From NCBI RefSeq assembly GCF_023699475.1, contig NZ_JALXFV010000005.1:390925-454924 (forward strand): a DNA stretch of 64,000 nt, written 5' to 3'. Below the pieces are notes generated by a model. The model was not told the origin of the DNA and did no database searches. It saw only the letters and a program-made list of their open reading frames with translations. The DNA comes from Halomarina rubra (lineage in GTDB: Archaea > Halobacteriota > Halobacteria > Halobacteriales > Haloarculaceae). Both the position numbers and the translations under genes were made by a program. This document shows positions 1 through 7,621 of the stretch, piece by piece (the first letter of the stretch is position 1; the number at the start of each line of letters is the position of its first letter).

Positions 1-78
1 CGCTCGAACTCGGCCTTTTTCGTCGAGGGGTTTCGAGGAGCGGTGCGCCTCCGGCGCACCCGACGAAGAAAACGGTCG
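1..78 (-). terminator. Gene-end hairpin after the iron-sulfur oxidoreductase
   Basis: Directly after the stop of the minus-strand gene lies a perfect inverted repeat, GGTGCGCC (42-49) and GGCGCACC (53-60), with a three-base loop. It is framed by CTTTTTCGTCG (15-25) and CGACGAAGAAAA (61-72), which also pair. On the minus strand the structure is followed by a T-rich stretch, so it probably marks the transcript 3' end. Its layout (A/T-rich arms around a GC stem) resembles the better conserved elements near 14.0, 30.17 and 31.1 kb. Confidence 0.5.
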
Positions 79-2277
79 TTAGTCGTCCGCGGGCGTCGCC
101 GACTCGGACGTCCCCGACGAACCGACGGAGATGCCCTTCGACTCGATGGCCTCGGCGAGGAGTTCGGAGAGACCGACGATCTCGATGTCCCCCTCGAAGC
201 CGCCGGTCTTGCGACCGTCCTCGTACATCGTCAGGCACATCGGGCAGGCGACGACGAACTTCTCGATGGCCGTGCCGGCCTCGGTGTCCTCCAGCGCCTC
301 GCGCAGGCGTTCCTCGCTGGGTTTCGGCTCCTCCTCGAAGTCCATCCAGAGCCCGCCGCCGCCGCCGCCACAGCAGAAGGAGTTGGCGCGGTTGCGCGGC
401 ATCTCGTGGAGGTCACAGCCGGTGGCGCGGACGAGGTTCCGGGGAGCCTCGTACTCGTCGTTGTACCGACCCAGGTGGCAGGGGTCGTGGTAGGTGACGG
501 TGTAGTCGAGTTCGGTGCCGTCGAGGGGGAGACTGCCCGACTGGACGAGGTCCTGGACGACCTGCGTGTAGTGGAGCACCTCGACCTCGTCGCGGCGGTT
601 CCAGAACCCCTCGACGTCGAACTCCATCATCGGGTCGTCGGCGAACTCCTCGAAGTCGATCTCCGGGTACTCGTTCTTGAACGTGTTGTACGAGTGAGGG
701 TCCGTACAGACGAGCGTGTCGAACTCGCAGGCCTCGAACGACTCGACGAGCGTGCCGGCCTGTTCGAGGAACAGGAACTCCTCGCCGACGCGGCGCACGT
801 CGTTGCCGTCGTACACCTCGTCGTCGTAGAGGATGCCCACGGAGACGTCGCTGGCCTCGAAGATGGTCGCCAGCGAACGGGCGACGGCCTTGTTGCGGTC
901 GTCGAAGCTCGGGTAGTCGCCGACGTACCAGAGGTAGTCGACGGGTTCCTCGCGGGCGTCGGTGACCTCGAAATCGAGGTCTTCGGTCCAGTCCGCACGT
1001 TTGCGGTTGGGGTCGCCGAACGTGTTGCCCTTCTGCATCACGTTCTGGAACATGTCCTGGATGGAGGGGGCGAGCTCCCCTTCGTCGGTGAGCTGACGGT
1101 TCATCTTCGTGAACGACGAGAGGTGCTCGATGTCGACCGGGCAGGCGTCCATGCAGGCCATACACGCCATGCAGGACTCCATCGTCTCGGCCTCGATGAC
1201 GCCGCCGCCGTCGGCGACGATGGGTTTCGACTCGGTCTCGCCGGCGTCGAGGTCCTCGCGGTAGCTCTTCAGGTCGAGGATGACGTTCCGCGGGTCGAGC
1301 GGGCGACCCGACGCTTTGGCGGGACAGACCGACGAACAGCGACCGCACTTCGTACAGGCGTCCTGGTCGAGGATCTCCTTCCAGGAGAAGTCGTCGATGT
1401 CCTCGGCGTTCGTGTGGTCGAGGTCCATCGGGATACCGGGCAGGCGCTTGCCCGCCTTGTCGTCGTTCGTGACGACGTTGGCGAAACTGGATATCATGTG
1501 GAACGGCTTGGCGTACGGGACGGCGACGATGAACCCGAACGCGAGCAGCGCGTGGGACCACCAGGCGAACGGGTAGACCGCCCCCGCCATGCTCTGGTCC
1601 ACCCCGCCGGTCTCGAAGACGAGCGCGACGAACCAGCCGACGAACGACACCGTCTCGTGAGGTGGGTAGTCGTTCCCGAGGATGCGCAGGCCCTCGACGA
1701 CGTAGCCGCCGACGCCGAGCAAGAACAGCGACCAGACGAGGAAGGCGTCCTCCCAGCTGTTGTGCTTGTCCCACAGGCGCTCCATGCGGAGACCGTAGCG
1801 ACGGTAGATAGCGACGCCGACGCCGACGACGAACAGCAGACCCATCGCGTCCATCACCAGCGAGTACGAGCGGTAGAAGTCACCGACGAAGAAGGAGGGC
1901 TGGCCGAGCGCCTTCGTCCAGATGTCCATGTCGATGGCGAGGATGGTCGTTCCGATGAGCAGCGTCAGGAACCCCCAGAGGATGAACGCGTGCATCACGC
2001 CGCCGACGAAGTCGCGGTTGAACTGCTTCTCGTTGGTCAACACCACCTTCGCGGCCCGCCCGATGCGTGCCGGCAGGTCGTCGAGTCGGGCAGCGTGGTC
2101 GGCCGTCCCGTCGCTGTAGCGAGCGAACCGGTCGTAGACCCCCCACAGGAACCAGACGACGGTGACGGCGGCGAGGAAGTAGAACATCACCTCCCCGACC
2201 GGGCTGATACGCCAGAACGTCTCCCGTGTGACGGGTTCCTGTTGCATCACCCCCAGTGCGTACCCGAAGTTTGTCAT
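79..2277 (-). CDS. HdrD/FadF-like membrane-bound iron-sulfur oxidoreductase
   Basis: The 732-residue protein has an N-terminal membrane part (about six helices between residues 28 and 256, NarI-like) followed by two classical 4Fe-4S motifs (C308, C311, C314, C318 and C369, C372, C375, C379). The C-terminal half carries cysteine-rich CCG domains typical of heterodisulfide reductase subunit D, with DPCHLGRY and SFCCGGGGGG visible. Fusions of this kind (FadF-like) are thought to pass electrons between the quinone pool and soluble carriers such as electron-transfer flavoprotein; that role is inferred. The start at 2277 is an ATG; a second ATG ten codons in is possible. No partner subunit is next to it. 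A hairpin follows the stop. Confidence 0.85.
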   Translation of the reverse strand: MTNFGYALGVMQQEPVTRETFWRISPVGEVMFYFLAAVTVVWFLWGVYDRFARYSDGTADHAARLDDLPARIGRAAKVVLTNEKQFNRDFVGGVMHAFILWGFLTLLIGTTILAIDMDIWTKALGQPSFFVGDFYRSYSLVMDAMGLLFVVGVGVAIYRRYGLRMERLWDKHNSWEDAFLVWSLFLLGVGGYVVEGLRILGNDYPPHETVSFVGWFVALVFETGGVDQSMAGAVYPFAWWSHALLAFGFIVAVPYAKPFHMISSFANVVTNDDKAGKRLPGIPMDLDHTNAEDIDDFSWKEILDQDACTKCGRCSSVCPAKASGRPLDPRNVILDLKSYREDLDAGETESKPIVADGGGVIEAETMESCMACMACMDACPVDIEHLSSFTKMNRQLTDEGELAPSIQDMFQNVMQKGNTFGDPNRKRADWTEDLDFEVTDAREEPVDYLWYVGDYPSFDDRNKAVARSLATIFEASDVSVGILYDDEVYDGNDVRRVGEEFLFLEQAGTLVESFEACEFDTLVCTDPHSYNTFKNEYPEIDFEEFADDPMMEFDVEGFWNRRDEVEVLHYTQVVQDLVQSGSLPLDGTELDYTVTYHDPCHLGRYNDEYEAPRNLVRATGCDLHEMPRNRANSFCCGGGGGGLWMDFEEEPKPSEERLREALEDTEAGTAIEKFVVACPMCLTMYEDGRKTGGFEGDIEIVGLSELLAEAIESKGISVGSSGTSESATPADD

Positions 2278-2344
2278 GGTTTACCAGCGACGCGACTCCG
2301 GGTTAAGTCTTATCAACGGGTAGTCCGCCGTTTCGCGTTTTCTG

Positions 2345-3085
2345 TCAGGCCAGCGGCCACACGAGGGGGCCCGTCGACGCCACGAGCGGCGCGACCGCCC
2401 ACGCCAGCAACGCCGTCGCGAGCGCCAGCGCCACCGCGTCCGCTCGTCCGAGCCGGAGTCGCGGGAGCGTGGGGTTCCACGAGAGACAGCGCGCTCGCAT
2501 CGCCAGCGCGAGGCGGTCCGACCGGTCGAACACTCGTCCGAGGCCCGTGACGGCGACGATACGCATCCGCTCGCGGACCGGTAACTGGTCGCCCAGTCGC
2601 GCCCGCATCGCGGTCCGCGTTCGGCGGAGGTCCGCGCGCAGGACGGTGAGGTACCGCGCGACGAGGCCGACACAGAGACCGAGCGCCCGACCGGGCTTGC
2701 CGGGGACGAACCACTGGAGCGCCGCCTGTGACTCGCGAGTCGGCGTCGTCCGGACGTACGCCGCCGCGACGAGCACGACGAGCAGCGTCCGGTAGCTGGC
2801 GAGTGCGGGTGCGACGGCCTGCTCGGGAGCGAGCCAGGGCGGGCCGAGAACGACCGTCTCGACCAGCGGGCCGGCGAGGAGGAACGGGACCAGCAGGCGG
2901 AGTTCGTCGAGCGCCTCCCACGGCGGCGTCCGGGCGGCCCACAGACACGCGGCGACGACGCCCGTCGCGACGACCAGTCCGCGCGGGGTCGTGTGGGCGA
3001 ACGCCGCGAGCGCGAACGCGACCTGCACGGCGAGTTTCGCTCGCGGGTCGAGGCGGTGAGCGGGCGTGGAACCGGGGACGTACAC
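2345..3085 (-). CDS. bioN: ECF transporter T component (BioN/EcfT-like)
   Basis: This 246-residue membrane protein has several hydrophobic segments and belongs to the CbiQ/EcfT family, the scaffold that couples the ATPase to the substrate-binding S component in energy-coupling-factor importers. The conserved cytoplasmic arginine region is visible as AMRARCLSW near residue 200. It starts with GTG 15 bases after the ATPase stop and is the last gene of the bioY-ATPase-T operon, so biotin import is the likely job. The binding site before bioY supports this. The T component could also serve other S subunits. Confidence 0.85.
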   Translation of the reverse strand: MYVPGSTPAHRLDPRAKLAVQVAFALAAFAHTTPRGLVVATGVVAACLWAARTPPWEALDELRLLVPFLLAGPLVETVVLGPPWLAPEQAVAPALASYRTLLVVLVAAAYVRTTPTRESQAALQWFVPGKPGRALGLCVGLVARYLTVLRADLRRTRTAMRARLGDQLPVRERMRIVAVTGLGRVFDRSDRLALAMRARCLSWNPTLPRLRLGRADAVALALATALLAWAVAPLVASTGPLVWPLA

Positions 3086-3100
3086 CGGGTCAGCCCCCCC

Positions 3101-3799
3101 TCACGGTGGTCGGACGCCGAACTCGGCGAGGCGGTCCTCGACAGCGTCGAGCGGGCCGTCCAGCGCGATTCGCCCGTCGGAGAGGACGACGATGCGGTCG
3201 GCGCTCGCCGCCACGTCCCGCAGGTCGTGGGTGACGACGACGACGCCCGTCCCGCGCTCGTGGAGTGCCTGGAGGTGGTCGAGCACCGCCTCCCGGGCCG
3301 GCCAGTCGAGGCCCGCGAACGGTTCGTCCAGCACGAGGTGGGTCGGGTCCATCGCCAGCGCGCCGGCGATGGCGACGCGGGCCTGTTCACCCCCGGAGAG
3401 TTCGTCGATGCGCTCGTCCTCACGGCCGTCCATCCGGACCGCCCGCAAGGCGCGCTCACGGCGCTCCTCGATAGCGTCGTGGGTGAGGCCGAGATTGGCC
3501 GGGCCGAACGCCACGTCCGCGCCGACCGTGGCAGCGACGAAACACTCCCGCGGGTCCTGAAACACCATCGCGACCGACGACCGCGCCGTCACCGGGTGGT
3601 CGGTCACGTCGTGGCCGTCGACGAGGACGCTCCCCTCGTCGGGCGTCGACAGCCCGTTGAAGTGGCGGACGAGCGTCGTCTTGCCCGACCCGTTCGGGCC
3701 GGCGACGACGACGAACTCGCCGTCGGCGAGCGTCAGCGACACGCCGTCGACCGCCCGGGCGTCGCCGTAGCGGTGGACGAGGTTCCGAACCTCTATCAT
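3101..3799 (-). CDS. bioM: ECF transporter ATPase (BioM-like)
   Basis: The 232-residue protein is a complete ABC ATPase. Walker A is GPNGSGKTT (about residues 34-42), the signature is LSGGEQARVAIAGAL, and Walker B is LVLDEPFAGLD, followed by an H-loop in VVVTHDL. It lies 12 bases after bioY and 15 bases before the T component, as expected for a three-gene biotin ECF importer. There is a single ATPase gene, so it presumably forms a homodimer. It powers uptake at the cytoplasmic face of the membrane. Confidence 0.9.
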   Translation of the reverse strand: MIEVRNLVHRYGDARAVDGVSLTLADGEFVVVAGPNGSGKTTLVRHFNGLSTPDEGSVLVDGHDVTDHPVTARSSVAMVFQDPRECFVAATVGADVAFGPANLGLTHDAIEERRERALRAVRMDGREDERIDELSGGEQARVAIAGALAMDPTHLVLDEPFAGLDWPAREAVLDHLQALHERGTGVVVVTHDLRDVAASADRIVVLSDGRIALDGPLDAVEDRLAEFGVRPP

Positions 3800-3811
3800 C
3801 GCGAGACGACC

Positions 3812-4396
3812 TCAGGCGTCCATGGCGACGTCGTCGCTCCGGGCGATACCGACCGCCGCCGCCAGTTTCACGGCCTCGGCCGGGAGGAACACGACCGCAC
3901 CGCCGACGACGGCCGCCTCGAGGCCCAGTCCGCCGAACGCCATCAGGCCCGCGGCACCGAGCGTGTAGATGACGACGACGCCCGCGACGAGTGCCGCGAC
4001 GAGTCGGGGGACACCCACCTCGTCGAGCGAGCGCACCTCCGGGCCGCCGTGGGCGACGTAGCCGATGACGCCCGCTGCCAGCGGGTACGACAGCAGGTAG
4101 CCGCCGGTCGGACCGAACAGCACACCGACGCCGGCCGTCGCGTTGGCGAACACGGGCAACCCGACCGCACCCGCGACGAGGTAGACGCCCATCGACACCG
4201 CCCCCCAGACAGGCCCGAGGAAGAGACCCGCGAGGAACACTGCCAGCACCTGCAGCGTCACCGGGGCGGGTGAGAGGGGGTACTCGAACGAGACGAACGC
4301 GAACGCGCCGGCCAGCGCGGCGAACAGTGCGACGCGGGCGAGTGCGAGCGCGGTGCTCGCGTCCACGAGGTCGACCGACTGCTCCTGTGTGCTCAT
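3812..4396 (-). CDS. bioY: Biotin transporter S component BioY
   Basis: The 194-residue protein is a BioY family substrate-binding membrane subunit with about six helices. Characteristic stretches are ALAGAFAFVSFEYPL, PVTLQVLAVFLAGLFLGP and GPTGGYLLSYPLAAGVIGY. It binds biotin at the outer face and works with the two genes that follow it. It is the first gene of the operon, and a BirA-type operator lies 10-41 bases before its ATG, so it is probably repressed when biotin is plentiful. No biotin synthesis genes are in the window. Confidence 0.93.
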   Translation of the reverse strand: MSTQEQSVDLVDASTALALARVALFAALAGAFAFVSFEYPLSPAPVTLQVLAVFLAGLFLGPVWGAVSMGVYLVAGAVGLPVFANATAGVGVLFGPTGGYLLSYPLAAGVIGYVAHGGPEVRSLDEVGVPRLVAALVAGVVVIYTLGAAGLMAFGGLGLEAAVVGGAVVFLPAEAVKLAAAVGIARSDDVAMDA

Positions 4397-4405
4397 GGTC
4401 GGGCG

Positions 4406-4437
4406 TCGTCGTCAACCACCGAGTAGGCTACGGTTGA
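4406..4437. promoter_or_regulatory. BirA-type biotin operator before bioY
   Basis: TCGTCAACC (4406-4414) and GGTTGACGA (4429-4437) form a perfect nine-base inverted repeat with a 14-base spacer. The established BirA site in bacteria and archaea is TTGTAAACC-N14/15-GGTTTACAA, so half-site length, spacer and the GT and AACC positions agree. It is placed immediately before the bioY start codon, where a bound repressor would block transcription of the minus-strand operon. Confidence 0.75.
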
Positions 4438-4558
4438 CGAGCGTCGTCGTTCACGCCGGCCGTCAGCTCTCGGCGGTCAGCACGCGGAATCGGGGGGGAG
4501 TACCAACTGTTTGGGAGGTAGATTGAAATACGTATAACGCATTCCGTTTTCACCACTG

Positions 4559-5161
4559 ATGGACGAGAAGACGGCGGAGCTACGCGACATCTTCATCGAC
4601 GTGACCGATGGCGAGACAGTCACCGAGCGCCAGGAAGACGGGCGTGGCTCGCTCACCGAGGACGAGGACCGCATCGACGAACGACTCAACGACATCGTCG
4701 CCCGCATGCGCGAGCAGTTCGAGTTCGCCAGCGACCGCTCGCCCGCCGACCTTCGCCGGGTCGTCCGGGGGTACTACGACGGCGAGGACGACACCACCAT
4801 CGCCGACGCACTGGGTGTCGAGCGACGAGTGGTCGTGCAGGCACGCCACGACCTGCACCTGCTGCGCGACCGGGAGACCGACTCCCCCTTCGAGTTCGAC
4901 CGCCTGCGCGAACTCCGGAACGACGAGCGCGACCGGTCGGCCGGCGAGATGGCCGACGAACTCGGCGTCTCGGAGTCGACGCTGCGCAAGTACAGCGCGG
5001 TCGTCGACACCCAGAACGCCAAACGAAGCGTCAACGGGCGGTTCACCGACGAGTTCGCCGAACTGCTGACCGACGCCGACCTCCAGGACCACACCGAGAG
5101 CGTCGAGGACGACGGTCTGGAGGAGGCCACCGAGGGGATGGAGACGGACGTTAGCTTCTAG
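4559..5161 (+). CDS. cmi4: Double helix-turn-helix protein, conditioned-medium-induced protein 4-like
   Basis: The 200-residue acidic protein has two helix-turn-helix-like segments, around residues 65-95 (TIADALGVERRVVVQARHDL) and 120-150 (EMADELGVSESTLRKYSAVV). It matches from memory a conserved haloarchaeal family named for Cmi4 of Natrialba, first seen as induced by conditioned medium; its target genes are not known. The promoter region has a TATA-like stretch (AAATACGTATAAC) about 30 bases before the ATG. It is transcribed away from the biotin operon and is followed by a palindrome cluster. The family call is from recall, not a search. Confidence 0.7.
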   Translation: MDEKTAELRDIFIDVTDGETVTERQEDGRGSLTEDEDRIDERLNDIVARMREQFEFASDRSPADLRRVVRGYYDGEDDTTIADALGVERRVVVQARHDLHLLRDRETDSPFEFDRLRELRNDERDRSAGEMADELGVSESTLRKYSAVVDTQNAKRSVNGRFTDEFAELLTDADLQDHTESVEDDGLEEATEGMETDVSF

Positions 5162-5166
5162 ACCAC

Positions 5167-5340
5167 GTTTTGCTGCACTCGCGCGCCGTCGGCGCGCTCG
5201 CTGGCAAAACCTGGGCTAAAAACCAGCGCCATCACCAGAACGGCGGAGCCGTTCTGGTTAGCAACCAGAAATCTCCGATTTCTGGTGACACCCGTTCGCG
5301 TTGCTCACGGGTTCCTCGGCCCGCTCGCTCGCGGTACGTC
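5167..5340. repeat. Cluster of four extragenic palindromes
   Basis: Four inverted repeats lie end to end between two plus-strand genes. The first runs 5167-5210, with outer arms GTTTTGC and GCAAAAC around GCGCGCC-GTC-GGCGCGC. The second runs 5234-5258, ACCAGAACGGC paired with GCCGTTCTGGT. The third runs 5264-5286, ACCAGAAATC paired with GATTTCTGGT. The last is around 5289-5312, ACCCGT paired with ACGGGT. The second and third share the ACCAGAA arm, so one may be a changed copy of the other. They could end the cmi4-like transcript or be REP-like elements. No gene is seen in 5162-5416. Confidence 0.6.
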
Positions 5341-5416
5341 GGACGGACGACCTCCGCAACCGCACCGCGACTGCCCCGCCACGATTTCAAGTACGAACAC
5401 GCGACCAGCGTGAGCC

Positions 5417-6073
5417 ATGCACGCCGTCTCGGACCTCGCGGTAGCCGCCTACTGCCCGCGAAAGCTCTACTACCGGAAGCGCGACGACGACCCGTACGGC
5501 GAGCGCGACGACCGCCACGAACTGCCGTTTCGCTACGACGAGCTACTCGACCCCGAGACGGACCTCCACGAGGAACCAATCGCGGTGTCGCCCGTCGAGT
5601 ACCGCTCGGCGCTGGGCCAGTCCCGAGCACGGGTCGGCCCCACGGCGTTCGAGGCGCTCTGTGCCCCGGCCGACCGCGACGCGCTCCTGGAGGGACGGCG
5701 GGTGCGAGGCATCGCGCACAAGGTGCTAGAGGAACCGCTCGCGCCGTCGCTCGTCGTCGGGGGCGAGCCACCCGAGGAAGGCGTCTGGGAGCCACACACC
5801 GTCCGAGCGGTCGCCCTCGCCCGTGCGTTGGAGTGGGACCGCCAGACCGAGGTCGAGCGGGCGTACGTCGAGTACGGCGCTCACGGCGTGATTCGAGAAC
5901 TGGAACTCACCGCCCGACGGACCGGCGCGTTCCGGCGCGCGCTCCGGACGGCCGCGAGCATCGACGGCCCGCCGGCCCGGACCCGGAACCGCTCGAAGTG
6001 CGAGTCCTGCGAGTACCGGAGCGACTGCGGGGTCAGGACGCGCTCGTTCCGGTCGCTGCTCGGGTTGGGGTGA
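5417..6073 (+). CDS. Cas4-like iron-sulfur protein with a degenerate nuclease core
   Basis: The 218-residue protein has the Cas4/Dna2 cysteine layout: one N-terminal cysteine in AAYCPRKLYYR (C13) and three at the C-terminus (C195, C198, C204), which in this family bind a 4Fe-4S cluster. The middle is less typical. Where Cas4 normally has G-x-x-D and later E-x-K, this protein shows RGIAHKVLEE and VVGGEPPEEG, so I cannot identify a convincing catalytic set. No CRISPR array or other cas gene is nearby. It may be a DNA-binding or repair protein derived from Cas4 rather than a spacer-acquisition nuclease. Confidence 0.7.
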   Translation: MHAVSDLAVAAYCPRKLYYRKRDDDPYGERDDRHELPFRYDELLDPETDLHEEPIAVSPVEYRSALGQSRARVGPTAFEALCAPADRDALLEGRRVRGIAHKVLEEPLAPSLVVGGEPPEEGVWEPHTVRAVALARALEWDRQTEVERAYVEYGAHGVIRELELTARRTGAFRRALRTAASIDGPPARTRNRSKCESCEYRSDCGVRTRSFRSLLGLG

Positions 6074-6113
6074 GCGGACCGAGCAGCGACGAGCGGGGAG
6101 CGAGGAGCGGCCG

Positions 6114-6728
6114 TCAGTGCTCGGCCAGCCACCGCTCGACCGACTCGGCGTTCGGGCCGCGGCGGTGGATCGTGTCCGTCGCCACGTCGACAACCGTCGA
6201 GCCACCGCCGGGCGTCTCGCCGGCGTCGAGGACGACACACGCCTCGCGGATGCTGGCCGCGACGTCGTCGACGGTGCGGGCGCTGCCCGCTCCCGAGCGG
6301 TTGGCGCTCGTCGCCGTCACCGGCGTCCCCGCGCGCTCGACCAGCGCACGGGCGACCGCGTGGTCGGGGACGCGGACGCCGACGCGCTCGCGACCGCCGG
6401 TCAGCGCGTCCGGAACCACGTCACGACGCGCCGCGACGAGCGTGACGGGACCGGGGAGGAACGCCTCGGCGAACGCTCGCTCGCGCTCCCCGAGGTTGAC
6501 GTACGCGCCGAGGTCGGTGACGGTCGCGACGGCCAAGGAGACGGGCTTCTCGCGGTCTCGGCCCTTCAACTCGAACACGCGGTCGACCGCCGTGGAGTCG
6601 AGTGCGTCCGCGCCGAGACCGTACACCGTCTCGGTCGGGTAGACGACGCAGTCACCCCGTTCGATGGCGCTGGCGGCGCGGTCGAGGTCGGCGTCGGGGA
6701 CGGGGAGGTCGGGAGCGGAGTCGGTCAT
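6114..6728 (-). CDS. Threonylcarbamoyl-AMP synthase (Sua5/YrdC family)
   Basis: This 204-residue protein is the short YrdC/TsaC type without the extra Sua5 domain. It uses threonine, bicarbonate and ATP to make threonylcarbamoyl-AMP for the t6A modification of tRNAs that read ANN codons. Family motifs are GDCVVYPTETVYGLGADA near the N-terminus, the lysine-arginine motif in KGRDREKPVSLAV, and PVTATSANRSG. It is the last gene of a minus-strand operon with two thioredoxin-fold proteins; the start lies nine bases after the redoxin stop. Confidence 0.9.
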   Translation of the reverse strand: MTDSAPDLPVPDADLDRAASAIERGDCVVYPTETVYGLGADALDSTAVDRVFELKGRDREKPVSLAVATVTDLGAYVNLGERERAFAEAFLPGPVTLVAARRDVVPDALTGGRERVGVRVPDHAVARALVERAGTPVTATSANRSGAGSARTVDDVAASIREACVVLDAGETPGGGSTVVDVATDTIHRRGPNAESVERWLAEH

Positions 6729-6737
6729 GCTCGACGG

Positions 6738-7247
6738 TCAGGCGTGGTCGGCGATGGCGGCTTCGACCTCGTCGTACTCGGGGAAGTCGGGCCACTCGCT
6801 GGCGACCCAGGAGTACCGAATCGTCCCTTCGGTGTCGAGGAGGAACACCGCGGGTCGCGGTTCGCGGACGCCCGCCATCCCGTCGAGTTCGTGGTCGATG
6901 CCGTACAGTTCGGCGACACCCGCGTCGGGGTCGGAGTAGAGTCGCGAGTCGATGCCCCGCTCGGGGATGAACGTCTTGTGTTCGTACGGCGAGGAGACCG
7001 AGACGCCGACGACCTCCAGACGCTCTTGCCAGCCACGGTCGCGGATCTCGTTCCAGATGTACGTCGCGGGGAACGCGCCGTCCATCGGGTGGAACACGAG
7101 GAGGACGGGTCCGTCGGCGTACAGCTCGGAGAGTGCGACGTTCTCCCAGTACTCGTCGTCGACGAGCGGGCGGGTGAAGTCGGGCGCGGTGTCACCGACG
7201 GCCGGGGCGTCCGCCGCCGGGAGTTCGACCACGTCGAAGTCGACCAT
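6738..7247 (-). CDS. Redoxin (AhpC/TSA fold) lacking any cysteine
   Basis: The 169-residue protein has the peroxiredoxin-like AhpC/TSA fold, seen in VGDTAPDFTRPLVDD, VLLVFHPMDGAFPATYIWNE and GIDHELDGMAGVREPRPAVFLLD. In true peroxiredoxins the segment after the FHP-like strand carries the peroxidatic cysteine. Here that place reads AFPATYI and the whole protein contains no cysteine. It therefore cannot be a thiol peroxidase by the usual mechanism. It starts right after the stop of the glutaredoxin-like gene (TAGATG), which suggests the two act together. Confidence 0.8.
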   Translation of the reverse strand: MVDFDVVELPAADAPAVGDTAPDFTRPLVDDEYWENVALSELYADGPVLLVFHPMDGAFPATYIWNEIRDRGWQERLEVVGVSVSSPYEHKTFIPERGIDSRLYSDPDAGVAELYGIDHELDGMAGVREPRPAVFLLDTEGTIRYSWVASEWPDFPEYDEVEAAIADHA

Positions 7248-7511
7248 CTACGCACTCACCCCGTCGACGTACGTCGCTTCGAGGTACTCGACGATGTTGG
7301 CGCTCTCGGACATCGTGACGCCGGTGTTCTCGTCGACGATGGCCGGAACGGTGCGTTTCCCGGAGATGCGTTTGACGACGTTGCGGTCGGCGTGCATCGG
7401 TTCGACGAACCGCGAGCGGTACGGGATGTCGTTGTCCTGGAGCACACGGACGACGCGTTCGCAGTACGGACACGCTTGCAACCGGTAGAGCGTGATCGCC
7501 GGGTCACTCAT
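7248..7511 (-). CDS. Glutaredoxin-like thioredoxin-fold protein with CPYC
   Basis: From the ATG at 7511 the protein is 87 residues long, a normal glutaredoxin size. A redox motif CPYC follows the first strand (LYRLQACPYCERVV), and the cis-proline region is KRTVPAIVDENTGVTMSESANIVEYL, which also resembles the N-terminal domain of glutathione transferases. I chose 7511 because the longer reading frame to 7586 would run through the promoter region between two divergent genes. It is the first gene of the operon with the cysteine-less redoxin and the Sua5-like gene. Confidence 0.8.
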   Translation of the reverse strand: MSDPAITLYRLQACPYCERVVRVLQDNDIPYRSRFVEPMHADRNVVKRISGKRTVPAIVDENTGVTMSESANIVEYLEATYVDGVSA

Positions 7512-7621
7512 GGGTCGATTGACGGCCGAATCCACCCTAAGCGTGTCGCCGCTGTGCGCGGCACGACGGAGAGCGTACCATGACAACGTTTAATCTACCT
7601 CCCACGAAAATTTCCCCGTTA

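Noticed and set aside
43-2550. Long open frame of 835 codons on the plus strand
   Set aside because: It is antisense to the iron-sulfur oxidoreductase. The high GC content keeps the opposite strand open, and the protein has no domain and an unnatural V/D/R-rich composition.
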